A DNA stretch of 64,000 nt from Actinoplanes philippinensis (GCF_900113015.1 NZ_FONV01000001.1:558001-622000), one strand, 5' to 3'. Numbered from the stretch's first letter, positions 33,653-44,100 are shown. Notes: generated by a model from the sequence alone, not told the origin. Translations and numbers: made by a program.

Positions 33653-34852
33653 CTACGGGGCCTGGACCAGGCCCACCCCGCGGTCGGCCGGGTCGACGCC
33701 GGGCGCGAAGGTGTTCGTCGTCGCGCTCGCGAGCAGTTTGGCGACGACCGCGGCGCGGGCCGTCGTCGCGGGGACCGCGGTGGTGAGGATCTGCTCCCAC
33801 CACAGGGCGGCGATTCCGGCGACGTGCGGCGCGGCCATGCTCGTGCCGCTGAGGCTGAGCAGGCCGCCGCCGAGCCTGGCGGAGACGACGCCGACACCGG
33901 GAGCGCTGATGTTGGCGAACGTGTTGGAGAAGGGGGCGACCCGCAGGGCCGTGGCCGGTTGCTGCAGGGCGGCCACCGAGATCACGCCGTCCGCGGCGGC
34001 CGGCATCTCGACGCCGATCTCGAAGTCCGGGTTCACCTGGCGGCGGCTGGCGTTTCCGGCCGCTGCGACGATCACGCTGCCGTTCTCGAACACCTCGCGG
34101 CTGCGGATCATCTCCATCAGCGCGTCGAAGGCCCGCACATTCGCCCGGTACGCCTGCAGCGCGGCCGAGGCGGCCAGATCCGCCGGCATGCCGCCTTCCA
34201 CCTGCTGGCGTACGAATCCGGGCAGGTCGATCCCGATCGACATCGAGATGACGTGGGCGTTCTGCTCGACCGCCGCCCACTGGATGCCGCTGAGGATCCC
34301 GTCGGTGCTGCCACTGCCGTCGTCGCCCAGGACCTTGCCGATGAGCGCCCTGGTGACCCCGCGCGCCACACCGATCCGGGTGCCGTCGACGTCGCGGCCG
34401 AAGATGGTGCCCGCGCAGTGCGTACCGTGGCCCTGCTTGTCGCCGTCGCCGGACCCGGTGAAGTCCTTCTGCACCAGCGTGACCCCGCTGAACGCCTGGT
34501 GCCCGGCGTCGATCCCGGTGTCCAGGACACACACCGTGACGCCCGAGCCGGTACGGGTCGAGACGTCGGCGCCGACCGCCTGGACGCCCCAGGTGGCGCC
34601 GGTCGCCGCGGCTTGCGGTTCCGGCTGGGCGCCCTCCATGTCCACCGGCCGGACCAGTGTGACCGGCATGACCGGCGCGATGGCCCGGACCTGCGGATCG
34701 CGAGCGAGGGTGCGGATGTCCCGCTTGTCCAGCGACTCGACCTCGATCCGGGCGCTGCTGGGCGCGGCGCCCTCCCGCTCGGAGATCGCGGCCTCGAACG
34801 GGCCCGCCACGTTCTGCCGGCTCATATCGCGCAAGATCGTGTACTTAGCCAT
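33653..34852 (-). CDS. S8 family subtilisin-like protease
   Basis: A 399-residue protease from ATG 34852, preceded by CAAGGGCAAAAT. The catalytic triad is complete: D111 (CVLDTGIDAGH), H142 (GHGTHCAGT) and S338 (SGTSMAAPHVAG), with the oxyanion N267 (VAAAGNAS). The first ~80 residues resemble a short inhibitor-type prodomain (IEVESLDKRDIRTLARDPQVRAIAPVM). No signal peptide is visible, so it is probably intracellular or exported without a classical signal. No obvious substrate or RiPP gene beside it. Confidence 0.92.
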   Translation of the reverse strand: MAKYTILRDMSRQNVAGPFEAAISEREGAAPSSARIEVESLDKRDIRTLARDPQVRAIAPVMPVTLVRPVDMEGAQPEPQAAATGATWGVQAVGADVSTRTGSGVTVCVLDTGIDAGHQAFSGVTLVQKDFTGSGDGDKQGHGTHCAGTIFGRDVDGTRIGVARGVTRALIGKVLGDDGSGSTDGILSGIQWAAVEQNAHVISMSIGIDLPGFVRQQVEGGMPADLAASAALQAYRANVRAFDALMEMIRSREVFENGSVIVAAAGNASRRQVNPDFEIGVEMPAAADGVISVAALQQPATALRVAPFSNTFANISAPGVGVVSARLGGGLLSLSGTSMAAPHVAGIAALWWEQILTTAVPATTARAAVVAKLLASATTNTFAPGVDPADRGVGLVQAP

Positions 34853-34888
34853 ATTTTGCCCTTGCCTGTTGTGTTCCAACTGTTTGCC

Positions 34889-34906
34889 TATAAAAGGTAT
34901 AAAAGG
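34889..34906 (-). promoter_or_regulatory. tandem TATAAAAGG repeat upstream of the protease gene
   Basis: TATAAAAGG occurs twice back to back, 37 bp upstream of the protease start, in an AT-rich island. On the minus strand it reads CCTTTTATA twice and could supply a -10 element or a regulator site. Confidence 0.4.
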
Positions 34907-35024
34907 TACGAGTCATCCGGGTCAGCGGGGCGAGGTGTAGACCCGTTCGAGGACTGATCGCGAACACCCTCACCGCGGCGGTACGGGCCGAGGGCTGACT
35001 CCCGGACCCGGGATTCGCCCCACG

Positions 35025-35308
35025 ATCTCCCACTCCCTGCGGGAGACCGGGGACGGGACGCAGTTCGCGATCGTCGACGCGCACACCGGCCGTCTCCTCG
35101 GCACCGTCGGTCCGAAGAAGACCGACTGGCACGGCTTGGTCAGCGAGATCGGCTACCTGGGTCGCCCCCTGGGCTGCGCAATGCCGGCTCGACCCACGCC
35201 GGCCGCGTCGATCTGGTTCTCTTCTCGCTGACACCGGACGACCTCGCGGCGGACGACCTCAAGGTGCGGTCTGAGCCGCCGGGGATTACGTCATCCGACG
35301 CAATCTGA
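35025..35308 (+). pseudogene. GNAT acetyltransferase remnant
   Basis: Two fragments in different frames: SLRETGDGTQFAIVDAHTG...IGYLGRPLG (35030-35173), matching the first half of RimJ/GNAT enzymes, and GRVDLVLFSLTPDDLA to the TGA at 35308, matching their last strand and C-terminus. The acetyl-CoA binding part between them (about 60-80 residues) is missing. No start or binding site. It occupies most of the gap 34907-35338. Confidence 0.6.
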
Positions 35309-35338
35309 GCGGGCCGTCAGTTTCCTAGCCTCGAGCCC

Positions 35339-37039
35339 ATGACAGCCCTCTCGACAGGTCCTCGCGTCCCGGTCGACCTGCGGATCCTCGGTCCGCTCCA
35401 GGTGCTGCGGGACGATCGTGAGGTGGACGCCGGGCCACGTCAGCAGCGATGCCTGCTCGGGCTGTTGCTGGTGCGCGCCGGGCAGCCGGTCAGCATGTCC
35501 GAGCTGATCGAGATGATCTGGGGGTCCGGGCCGCCCGCCACCGCGATCAACGTCATTCACAAGTACGTCGGTGCGGTACGCCGCCTGTTCGAACCGGGCC
35601 TGCCGCCACGCGCCGCCAGTGCGTACCTGACGCGGCACGGCAACGGGTACCGGTTCTCGGCCGGTCCGGAGACCCACGACCTGGTGCGGTTCCGCCGGCT
35701 GATCGCGGAGGCCGGGAACGCCGCCGCCCGCGACGAGCCGGACGAGGCCCTCGACCGGTACGTGGCGGCGCTGCGGCTCGGGCGGGGCCGCAGTGGAGAC
35801 GGGCTGGCCGACACCCCGGCGGCGCGGGCCGCGTTCGCTGCTGCCGACCGGGAGTTCACCGAGGCGGTCCTGGCCGCCGCCACGGTGGCGATCCGGTTGA
35901 ACCGGCCGTCGACGGTGCTGGAGCCGTTGCGGCAGGCCTCGGAGATGGACCCGTACAACGAGCAGGTGCACGCCGGCCTGATGCGGACGCTCGCGGTCGC
36001 GGGCCACCACGGCGAGTCGGTGGCCGTCTATCGGGCGGCCCGCCGCCGGCTGGCCGAGGACCTGGGCGTCGAGCCGGGGCCGGAGATGAGTGAGGCGTAC
36101 CGCCGGGTGACGGGGCGGACCGTGGGCGGCGCCCCTCCGGCCCCACGGCCGGCGCAGTTGCCCCCCGGCCTCCCGTCGTGGGGCGGACGCTCCGCCGAGC
36201 TGACCGAGTTGACCGGTCTGGCTGCCGGGCTCCGTGACGGGCGGCGGACGGGCCCGCTGGTGATCGCCCTGGACGGCCGCCGGGGAACGGGCAAGTCAGC
36301 GCTCGCCGTCCAGTTCGCCCATCGTGTCAGCGACGGGTTCACCGACGGGCAGATCTACCTCGACCTGCGCGGCGACCGGGCCGAGGACGAGGTCGTCACC
36401 GTCCGGCACGCGCTGCGATCGCTCCTGCACGGGCTCGGCCTACCCTCCCCGAACCTGCCGGCCACCATTGACGCCCAGGTCGGCGCGTATCGCAGCCTCA
36501 CCGCCGGCAAGCGGATCCTGGTCCTGCTGGACAACGTCCGCGACGCCGATCAGGTACGCCCGCTGTTGCCCAGCTCCCCGCGGAGCCTCACTCTGCTCAC
36601 CAGCCGGCGGCCGCTGCTGGACGTGGCCGCCCGCCACGGGGCCCACCTGGTTCACGTCGACGTCCTCGACTCCCGGGCCGCCCGCGCGCTCCTGCAGAAC
36701 CGGATCACCGGACGCCCGCGTGACGTCGCGAACATCGCCCTGCTCGACGAGATCGCCGACCTGTGCGGACGGCTGCCGCTCGCCCTGGCCTACACCGCGG
36801 CGCAGCTCACCGCGTCCCCGGATCTGCCGCTGGCCGTCGTCGCCGCACAGTTGCGTCAGGCCGCCCGCCGCCCGCCGCGCTCCCGGATGGGACGGTCGAC
36901 GGTCCACGCCCGGCGCGCCGACGATCGATCGCCGCACGAACGGCCCTTCACCCCGGGGCGGGCGGGTCGAGGATCCGAGCCAGCTCGGCCCGGGACCGGA
37001 CGTTCAGCTTCGGATAGATGCGGTACAGGTGGGTGCTGA
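35339..37039 (+). CDS. SARP/AfsR-type regulator, C-terminally truncated
   Basis: 566 residues. An OmpR-type winged helix (VDLRILGPLQVLRDDREVDAGPRQQRCLLGLLL), the BTAD helical domain (DLVRFRRLIAEAGNAA...GPEMSEAYRRVTGR) and an NB-ARC P-loop domain (VIALDGRRGTGKSALAVQFA; LVLLDNVRDADQVRPLLP; GRLPLALAYTAAQL) are present. The usual winged-helix and TPR part of AfsR proteins is absent: after about residue 515 the reading frame is low-complexity Arg-rich sequence, the last 92 bp of it antisense to the LuxR-type gene. The natural protein was probably cut off by a deletion. N-terminal DNA-binding and BTAD parts could still act as a small SARP. Confidence 0.8.
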   Translation: MTALSTGPRVPVDLRILGPLQVLRDDREVDAGPRQQRCLLGLLLVRAGQPVSMSELIEMIWGSGPPATAINVIHKYVGAVRRLFEPGLPPRAASAYLTRHGNGYRFSAGPETHDLVRFRRLIAEAGNAAARDEPDEALDRYVAALRLGRGRSGDGLADTPAARAAFAAADREFTEAVLAAATVAIRLNRPSTVLEPLRQASEMDPYNEQVHAGLMRTLAVAGHHGESVAVYRAARRRLAEDLGVEPGPEMSEAYRRVTGRTVGGAPPAPRPAQLPPGLPSWGGRSAELTELTGLAAGLRDGRRTGPLVIALDGRRGTGKSALAVQFAHRVSDGFTDGQIYLDLRGDRAEDEVVTVRHALRSLLHGLGLPSPNLPATIDAQVGAYRSLTAGKRILVLLDNVRDADQVRPLLPSSPRSLTLLTSRRPLLDVAARHGAHLVHVDVLDSRAARALLQNRITGRPRDVANIALLDEIADLCGRLPLALAYTAAQLTASPDLPLAVVAAQLRQAARRPPRSRMGRSTVHARRADDRSPHERPFTPGRAGRGSEPARPGTGRSASDRCGTGGC

Positions 37040-39629
37040 CCGTCCGGGGCGACAGGAAGAGCCGCTCGCCGATCTCCCGGTTGCTCAGACCGTCGGCTGC
37101 CAGCCGGACGATCTGCTGTTCCTGTGGGGTGAGCGCGTCGATCGCGCCGGCCGGCCCGCGCCGGGCCTCCCCGGTGGCGCGCAGCTCGGCGCGGGCCCGG
37201 TCGGCCCACGGGGCGGCGCCGAGCGCGTCGAACGTGTCGGCGGCGGCCCGCAGCAGTGGCCGGCTCTCGGCCGCACGGTACGAGCGGCGCAGCGACGCCC
37301 CGTGGAACAGTTGCAGACGCGCCCGGTCGAACGGCCAGGCGGTCAGGTCACCGGCCAGCGCCGCCGCGTAGTCGCCGGTCAGCACGGCCCGCGCGAATCC
37401 GAGCCCGACGCGCAATGCGGGCGACCCGCTCTGCGCGGCGATCGGCTCCAGCTCCGCCACCACCGGGGCCAGCTCGTCCAGGAAACCGCCGAGCATCGCC
37501 GCCTCGGCCAGGTGGCCGAGCAGCAGCGTCCGCTGATGCCCGTGGTATGCCGGGTCCTCCGGGTCGAACGCCCGCATCAGCTGCCGGAACGCGTCCTCGG
37601 CGTGCCCCTCGGCGAGCGCCGCGACACCCCGGGCACGCTGCACCCCGGACAGCATCGGGAACCGGCGGGCCGCGGAGAACACCCGCTCGGCGACATCGGC
37701 GCGCTGCCGGGCTGACACCGTGTCGCCGCGCAGCGCATCGGCCAGCGCCGCCATCAGCCCGGCGCCGACCGCCCACATCGGCTGCCCGACCTCCTCGGCG
37801 AGGGCGATGCACTCCAGGGCCAGCGGCAGGGCGGTCCGGGCATCGCCCATTCCGGCGTACGCCGCCGCGGCCGCGACCAGCGCCTGGGACAGCGTGCCGA
37901 TCCGGCCCTGGGCGCGGAGCTCGCCCGCGGCCGACATGGCGAACGTGGCGGCCAGGTCGAACGCGCCGACGGCCCGCGCCGCGTTCGCCAGCTCGTTGCG
38001 CCACGTTGGTGGCAGGTCGGTCCGGTCGACGAGCCGTCGCATCTCGTCCAGCCCGGCAGCGCCGTACTCCACCGGCGCGACCAGGGCCAGGATGCCGATC
38101 CGGCGCGGATCGTCGGCCGGCAGCCGCAGCGTGACCTCGACGAACCGGTCACGGATGGGCGGCGGCACGTTGGAAAACCAGACCCGCAGCGCGACATCCA
38201 TCATGGACTGTGTCGCGAGTTCCGGATCGCCGGCCCGGAGCATCGACTCGACCAGGTCGGCGTAGCCCAGGGTGCGCTCCGGGCCGGTCCAGGCGCCGCC
38301 GGCGTAGGAGTCCCGGATCCAGGCCAGCCGGGCCCGCTCGGCCGGCCGCAACGCGGTCTCGTCGATGTCGCCCATCCGCTGCCGGATGCCCGCGATGTCA
38401 CCCTGCTCGTGCGTCAGGTGCAGCGCCCACAGCTGACGCCGGGCGCGCTCGGACGGATCCTGGCTGAGCTGGACCGCCCGGTCGACAGCGGCCAGCGCGA
38501 TCGAGACGGCCTGGCCGTCGGCGGCCCGCTGAGCGGCCTTGGTGAGCTCGCGGGCCAGTGTCTCGTCCGGGCCGGACGCGGCAGAGGCACGGTGCCAGAC
38601 CTCCCGCTGCGGGCTGCCGGAGAGCGTCTCGGCCAGCGCCGCGTGGACCCGGCGGCGCCGGCCGGGCGGGGCCTGCTGGCGCAGCGCCGACCGCAGCAGC
38701 GGATGCCGGAACCGCAGATCGTACTGCTCGTCGACGGTCACCAGGCGGGCGGTGACGGCGGGCTGGATCGCCTCGGCCGGCACCGGGGCGCCGGTCATGA
38801 CCCGAGCCGCCGCCAGGGTCTCGTCGAGGTTGGCCCCGTCGTTCAGGGCCGCGATCAGCAGCAGATCCCGGGTGAGCGGCGGCAGGTCGGCGACCAGCCC
38901 GCCGAAGGTCTGCTCCACCCGGGTGGTCAGCGGCAGGGACGACGGGAGCAGCGCGGCGGACCCGGACCGCGCGGCCGCCGATCCGAGCTCCACCAGGCCG
39001 AGCGGGTTGCCGGCCGCCTCGTCGAGCACGCGGGCCCGCAGGGCCGCCAGCAGGTCGGGCGCCGTCCGGTCGAGCAGCGTCCCGGCGTCCTCCGGGGAGA
39101 GTGGCTCCAGCCGCAGTTCGCGCAGCGCCGCGACGGACAGCCGCCGGTCGATGTCCTCACCGTCACGGACGGCCATCACCACCGCGACCCGGTCCGACTC
39201 GATGCGCCGGCACAGCAGCGTCAGCGTCTCCCACGTCGCGTCGTCCAGCCAGTGGGCATCCTCGATCGCCAGCAGGACCGGCTCCTCGCGGCGGCTCAGC
39301 AGATCAAGAACGTCAATCGCTCGACGGTACGGCGAACTCGCGGCCGCCACGACCGGGCGCAGGGGCCGCAGCAGGTGGTCGAGACCGGCGTACGGTATCT
39401 GCCCCTCCGCCTGCACCCCGGCGACCCGCAGCACCCGCATCCCCCGGCCCCGGGCGGTCCCGATCGCCCGGTCGAGGAGCACCGACTTGCCGATCCCGGC
39501 CTCGCCGCGCAGCACCAGAGCGGAGCCCTGCCCGGCGATCGCGTCGTCGAGCAGCGCCTCGATGACCCCGACCGGAGCGGCCCGCCCGACGATGTCGCTC
39601 ACGATCGGAACCTGCCGTTCGTCGTTCAC
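36948..39629 (-). CDS. large ATP-binding LuxR (LAL) family regulator
   Basis: An 893-residue regulator: Walker A LRGEAGIGKSVLLDRA near residue 45, Walker B VLLAIEDAHWLDDATW, a long TPR-like helical middle and a C-terminal LuxR HTH (LTPQEQQIVRLAADGLSNREIGERLFLSPRTVSTHLYRIYPKL). This is the MalT/LAL architecture at normal length. GTG 39629 is the longest start; GTG 39602 is an alternative. Its 3' end overlaps the truncated SARP gene antisense. LAL regulators often control secondary metabolism, but no biosynthetic cluster is in the window. Confidence 0.9.
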   Translation of the reverse strand: MNDERQVPIVSDIVGRAAPVGVIEALLDDAIAGQGSALVLRGEAGIGKSVLLDRAIGTARGRGMRVLRVAGVQAEGQIPYAGLDHLLRPLRPVVAAASSPYRRAIDVLDLLSRREEPVLLAIEDAHWLDDATWETLTLLCRRIESDRVAVVMAVRDGEDIDRRLSVAALRELRLEPLSPEDAGTLLDRTAPDLLAALRARVLDEAAGNPLGLVELGSAAARSGSAALLPSSLPLTTRVEQTFGGLVADLPPLTRDLLLIAALNDGANLDETLAAARVMTGAPVPAEAIQPAVTARLVTVDEQYDLRFRHPLLRSALRQQAPPGRRRRVHAALAETLSGSPQREVWHRASAASGPDETLARELTKAAQRAADGQAVSIALAAVDRAVQLSQDPSERARRQLWALHLTHEQGDIAGIRQRMGDIDETALRPAERARLAWIRDSYAGGAWTGPERTLGYADLVESMLRAGDPELATQSMMDVALRVWFSNVPPPIRDRFVEVTLRLPADDPRRIGILALVAPVEYGAAGLDEMRRLVDRTDLPPTWRNELANAARAVGAFDLAATFAMSAAGELRAQGRIGTLSQALVAAAAAYAGMGDARTALPLALECIALAEEVGQPMWAVGAGLMAALADALRGDTVSARQRADVAERVFSAARRFPMLSGVQRARGVAALAEGHAEDAFRQLMRAFDPEDPAYHGHQRTLLLGHLAEAAMLGGFLDELAPVVAELEPIAAQSGSPALRVGLGFARAVLTGDYAAALAGDLTAWPFDRARLQLFHGASLRRSYRAAESRPLLRAAADTFDALGAAPWADRARAELRATGEARRGPAGAIDALTPQEQQIVRLAADGLSNREIGERLFLSPRTVSTHLYRIYPKLNVRSRAELARILDPPAPG

Positions 39630-39811
39630 CGGAGGTCACCGGCCGAGGGCAACCGGTCCGCGAGGCGGCACGGACCGGCCCGCAGGCGCCGGGGACCGCC
39701 GTCCTGGAACGACCGGAGCACGGCGCCGGCCTCGACATCGCCGCGCCACACCCGCAACGGCCCCATGATCAGGAGACGCACCGCACCCGGATAGGTCAAT
39801 CGCTGTTCCAT
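39626..39811 (-). pseudogene. N-terminal remnant of a SARP-type regulator
   Basis: A 61-residue frame starting MEQRLTYPGAVRLLIMGPLRVWRGDVEAGA. The segment VRLLIMGPLRVWRGDVE matches the conserved beginning of SARP proteins (compare VDLRILGPLQVLRDDRE in the gene at 35339), then homology stops and the frame ends at 39626, touching the LuxR-type gene start. No BTAD domain. Probably the leftover of a regulator removed by rearrangement. Confidence 0.4.
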
Positions 39812-39923
39812 CGGGCTCCAATGATGCCAACGGCACAGGATCCCGGCGATGTCACGTTCGACACCGACACGACAGCACGGGTGGTACGGAACCCGCGCCG
39901 CCGCCGTCTCCGCGTTCCGCCGG

Positions 39924-40286
39924 TCAGCGCCGGGCGGGGGCGGTCGCTGACCGGGTGATGTGCTCCTGCAGGACCGCGGCCGCGTGGTCGGCCCGGGTGG
40001 CCTTCGCCGCGTAGGCGCCCGCGGCCGCCCGGTCACCGGCCGTCCGGGACCGGGTCATCAGCTCTTCGACGATCATGGACTTCTCCTGCACGGCGCTCAC
40101 CGCGGTGCAGGTCGCCTCCTCGGCGTCGTCGCTCCGGATCGCCAGCAGCGACTGCGGGGAGTACGAGTGGCCGACGGGACAGGCCGGCACGGTGGCCGGT
40201 AGGTCGGCCGGCAGGCTCGCCAGGATCCGGGCCGGCGGTTTGTGCGAGCCCGCCGACCCGCCGATCACGACCGCATCCCGATGCAT
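39924..40286 (-). pseudogene. CheB methylesterase remnant with internal deletion
   Basis: 120 residues from ATG 40286. The start, MHRDAVVIGGSAGSHKPPARILASLPADLPATV, is the first strand and nucleophile loop of CheB, and the rest, CPVGHSYSPQSLLAIRSDDAEEATCTAV..., is the C-terminal tail of CheB-like proteins (CPVGHxYSPxSLL). The ~140 residues between them, with catalytic His and Asp, are missing. The junction is in frame, so a short protein could be made, but not an active esterase. The frame is open far upstream antisense to the PilZ and TIR genes; that part is not coding. Confidence 0.6.
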
Positions 40287-40499
40287 CAGGGCGGCGTTCC
40301 CGCTGCGGGCGCCCCCCACGCCGGCCGGCGTCCCTCGCGGTGCCGGCCCGGCTGGGTGAGCGCCGGCCGACCGGACGCCGTGCCGGCCGGGCTCGGGCCG
40401 CAGGGTGGTCCGATCCGTCGCGATGATCCCGCATCTGCGGCCCTGCCGTGCCGATAACGTCAGCACAGGGACGAGCCCGCACGGAAAGAGCCGACGACC

Positions 40500-41111
40500 A
40501 TGATCAGCACCTCTGAGAAACCGCAGCCCTGGGCTGTGCCGATGGTGAGCGTCTCGATCGGCGGCGGGCCGGCCCAGACCTGCCGGGTCACCCGGGAGCC
40601 GGACGGCACGCTGCGCCTGGGGATCACCAGTTTCGCCATGGTCGGTGTCGACGCCACCCTGCTCTGGACCCAGAACGGCCGCGGCTTCAGCATCGAGGGC
40701 ACCGTCGTCCCGGAGCCGGCGAACAGCATCCCCGGCGTGTACCTGCGGGTCGACGAGACGGCCGGCGGCATCGAACGGCGCCGCAACCAGCGGGTCGCGG
40801 TGCACGTGCCGGTCGTGGTGGTGCTGCCGTCGGGTCACCTCTTCCCCGGCCGGACGATGAACCTGTCGATCGGCGGGGCACACGTCGTGGTGGACCTGGA
40901 CGAGGTCGGCGACGACGCGCTGATGACGCTGGCCGAGGAGCTGACCCGCGGTGGCCAGGTCACCGTCGAGTTGCTGCTCCCGGACGGGCCGGTGGACCTG
41001 ACCTGCCAGGTCGGCGGCGGCGGTGACGAGCCGGGCGACGTGCGGCTGCTGTTCGTGGAGGTGGCCCCGCAGACCCGGACCAGGATCGGGGCGTTCCTGC
41101 GGACGGTGTGA
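40500..41111 (+). CDS. PilZ domain protein (putative c-di-GMP effector)
   Basis: 203 residues. An N-terminal YcgR-like beta domain (PMVSVSIGGGPAQTCRVTREPDGTLRLGIT) is followed by PilZ with the c-di-GMP motifs ERRRNQRVAVHVPV (RxxxR) and MNLSIGGAHVVV ([D/N]xSxxG). Both motifs are complete, so cyclic di-GMP binding is likely. ATG 40500 is the only good start. The TIR-WD40 gene begins 39 bp downstream on the same strand, so co-transcription is possible. The 213 bp upstream, to the CheB remnant, show nothing recognisable. Confidence 0.88.
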   Translation: MISTSEKPQPWAVPMVSVSIGGGPAQTCRVTREPDGTLRLGITSFAMVGVDATLLWTQNGRGFSIEGTVVPEPANSIPGVYLRVDETAGGIERRRNQRVAVHVPVVVVLPSGHLFPGRTMNLSIGGAHVVVDLDEVGDDALMTLAEELTRGGQVTVELLLPDGPVDLTCQVGGGGDEPGDVRLLFVEVAPQTRTRIGAFLRTV

Positions 41112-41150
41112 CGCGGCGCCGCCCGAGCAGGCACGCATCGTGCACAATCG

Positions 41151-44100
41151 ATGACCGTGCCGTACAACGGGTTCATCTCCTACAGCCATGCGGCGGACGG
41201 CCGGCTCGCGCCGGCCGTGCAGCGGGGCCTGCATCACCTGGCTCGGCCGTGGAACCGCCGCCGGGCACTGTGGATCTTCCGGGACCAGACCGGGCTGTCG
41301 GTCACGCCCGCGCTGTGGTCGTCGATCCAGCGGGCGATCGACAGCTCCGACTACTTCGTGCTGATGGCCTCGCCGGAGGCGGCGCGGTCCCCCTGGGTCA
41401 ACCGGGAGATCGAGCACTGGGTGGCGACCAAGTCGGCGGACCGGATCCTGCCGGTGGTGACCGACGGCGAGTGGCGGTGGGACCGCAGCCGCCGCGACTT
41501 CGACGAGGCGTCGACGGCGGTGCCGCCGGCCCTGCGGGGCGTCTTCGACGAGGAGCCGCTGCATCTGGACCTGCGCTGGGCCCGGGACGACCGGCACCTG
41601 ACCCTGCGGCACTCCCGCTTCCGGGACGCGATCGCCCAGCTCGCCGCCCCGATGCACGGGGTCACCAAGGACGATCTGGAGGGCGAGGACGTACGGCAGC
41701 ACCGTCGCGCCGGCCGGCTGCGGTGGGCCGCGGTCACGTCGCTGGCGCTGCTCGCCCTGCTGACGTCGGTGTCCGGCGTCTTCGCCGTGCACAACGCGGA
41801 ACAGGCCAACGCGTCGGCGCGGGAAGCGGTCCGCCAGCAGCAGGAGGCGACGGCGCAACGCGGGAGCGCGGCGAAGTTCGCCGGCGAGGCGCAGCGCCAG
41901 CAGGAGATGGCCGAGCGTCAGGAGGCACGGGCCCGGGACGCCGCCGACGAGGCACAGCGGCAGCTGACCCGGGCGGACAGCGCGGCGGCCCGGGCGGCCG
42001 AGCAGCAGCGGCTCGCGGAACGGCAGAACACCCTGGCCCGGGAGTCGGCCCGGGAGATGCGCCGCCAGCAGGAGCGCGCCGAGGAGCAGGCGCGGATCGC
42101 CCGGGCGCAGCAGCGGCTGGCCGGCACGGCGACCACCGAGGCGCGCCGGCAGCAGAAGATCGCCGCGAGGCAGGAGAAGCTGGCCGAGGAGGCCGGCGCC
42201 GAGGCCCGCGAGCAGGAGAGGATCGCCCAGGAGCAGGGGAGGCTCGCCGGGGAGGCCGCCGCCGAAGCCCGCCGGCAGGAGAGGATCGCCCGCGAACAGG
42301 AGCAGCGCGCCGAGACCGCGAAGGCCGACGCCGAACGCGAGAAGGCCAACGCCGAACGGGAGAAGACGAACGCCGAGCGCGAGAAAGCCAACGCCGCGCG
42401 CGAGAAGGCCAACGCCGACCAGCAGCAGCGGATCGCCATCAGCCGGCGTCTGGTCAACGAGGCCCGGGCCATCCTGCAGGAGGAGCCGCAGAACGCTCTG
42501 CGGATGGGGATCGCGGCGCAGCGGATCCACCCGGAGGCCGAGACCCGCCGCGCGGTCGCCAACCTCATCGCGTCGACCCGGTACGCCGGCGCCATCGACG
42601 GCGTCGCCGAGGCCGAGCACGGACCGGGCAACCTGCTGGTCACCGTCGGCGACACCGGTGTCGTGTCACTGTGGGACACCACCGACCGGGCCGACGCCGC
42701 GCGGCTCGCCACGATCGGCACGCCCGGCCCGCTGAACAACGACATGTCGCTCAGCCGGGACGGGCAGGTGCTGGCCCTGGCCCGGGACGGTGTGGGCGAG
42801 TTGTGGGACATCAGCGTCCCGGCCCGCCCGGCGCTGATCACCACGCTGCCCGGCGACCGCTACTACCATTCGGTGGCGCTCGGCCCGGACGGCCGCATCC
42901 TGGTCACCGGCGACCGCACCGGCCCGGACGGCTACGCGACGCTCTGGGACGTGTCCGACCGCGCCCGGCCGCGGGAGCTGTCCACCCTGACGGGCAGCGT
43001 CTCCTCGGGTGACGGCTTCGTGTTCAGCGCCGACGGCCGGACCCTGGTGGACAGCGTCAACGGCACCCACGTCTGGGACATCAGCACCCCGGCGGAGCCG
43101 GTGGCCCGCGCCACCATCCCGGCCGCCGGCAGTGTCTTCGCGCTGGCGTTCAGCCCGTCGCAGCCGTTGCTGGCGATCGGCACCAGCCTCGGCGACCTCG
43201 ACGTGTACGACCTGACGAACACCGCCAAGCCGGTACGGACCGCGCAGCTGGAGTACGACGCCACGACCCTGATGCTCTCGCTGGCGTTCAGCGCCGACGG
43301 CAGCGTGCTGGCCTCCGGTGACAGCGACGGGCGAGCCGTCCTGTGGCAGATGGGCGCCTATCCGCGCAGGATCGCCGACATGACCGGCACCGGCGGCATC
43401 GAGGCGCTCGCGTTCAGCTCCGACGGGCGGACGGTCGTCACCGCCGACAGCGCCGGCACGGCCGTGCTGTGGAACACCACCGAGTTCGCCGCACCGCAGC
43501 GGCTCTCCGAGTCGGCCGCCCACGACGATCAGCTGCAGGCCATGGCGTACACGTCCGGCGGCCGTTCGATGATCACCACCGGCGCCGACGGGAACGCGGT
43601 GGTCTGGGACGTCACCGACCGGCGGAGCCCGGTCCGGCGGGCCACCCTGCCGGTTCCCGGGTTCGGCGGCTGGGGCCGGACCGCGATCGGCCCGTCCGGA
43701 ACCGTGATCGCCGGGTCCGGCGCCGAGGACGGCGTGGTGGTCCTGACCGACGTCACCGACCCGGCGGCCCCGGCGCACCGGGCCACGCTGCACACCGATG
43801 TCGAGTCCCCGACCACGCTGGCGTTCCACCCCGACGGGCGTACCGTCGCGGTGGGCGGCAACGGCCGCCTGGAGCTGTGGGATCTCGCCGGCCACCGGAT
43901 CAGCATCCTGACGTTCACCCTGTCCTCGGTCGGTGACATCGCGTTCAGCCCGGACGGCCGCACCATGGCCGTCACCGCGATCACGACGGTGAGCCTGTGG
44001 GACGTCACCGATCGGGCCGCGCCGAGACAGCTGTCCGTTCTCACCGGCCACGGCAGCACGGTGCTCGCGGTCACGTTCAGCCCGGACGGCAAAACGGTGA

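Noticed and set aside
39924..42620. 898-residue minus-strand open frame
   Set aside because: Mostly antisense to the PilZ and TIR-WD40 genes with Gly/Arg/Leu-rich repeats typical of shadow frames; only the last 120 codons (CheB remnant) carry homology.
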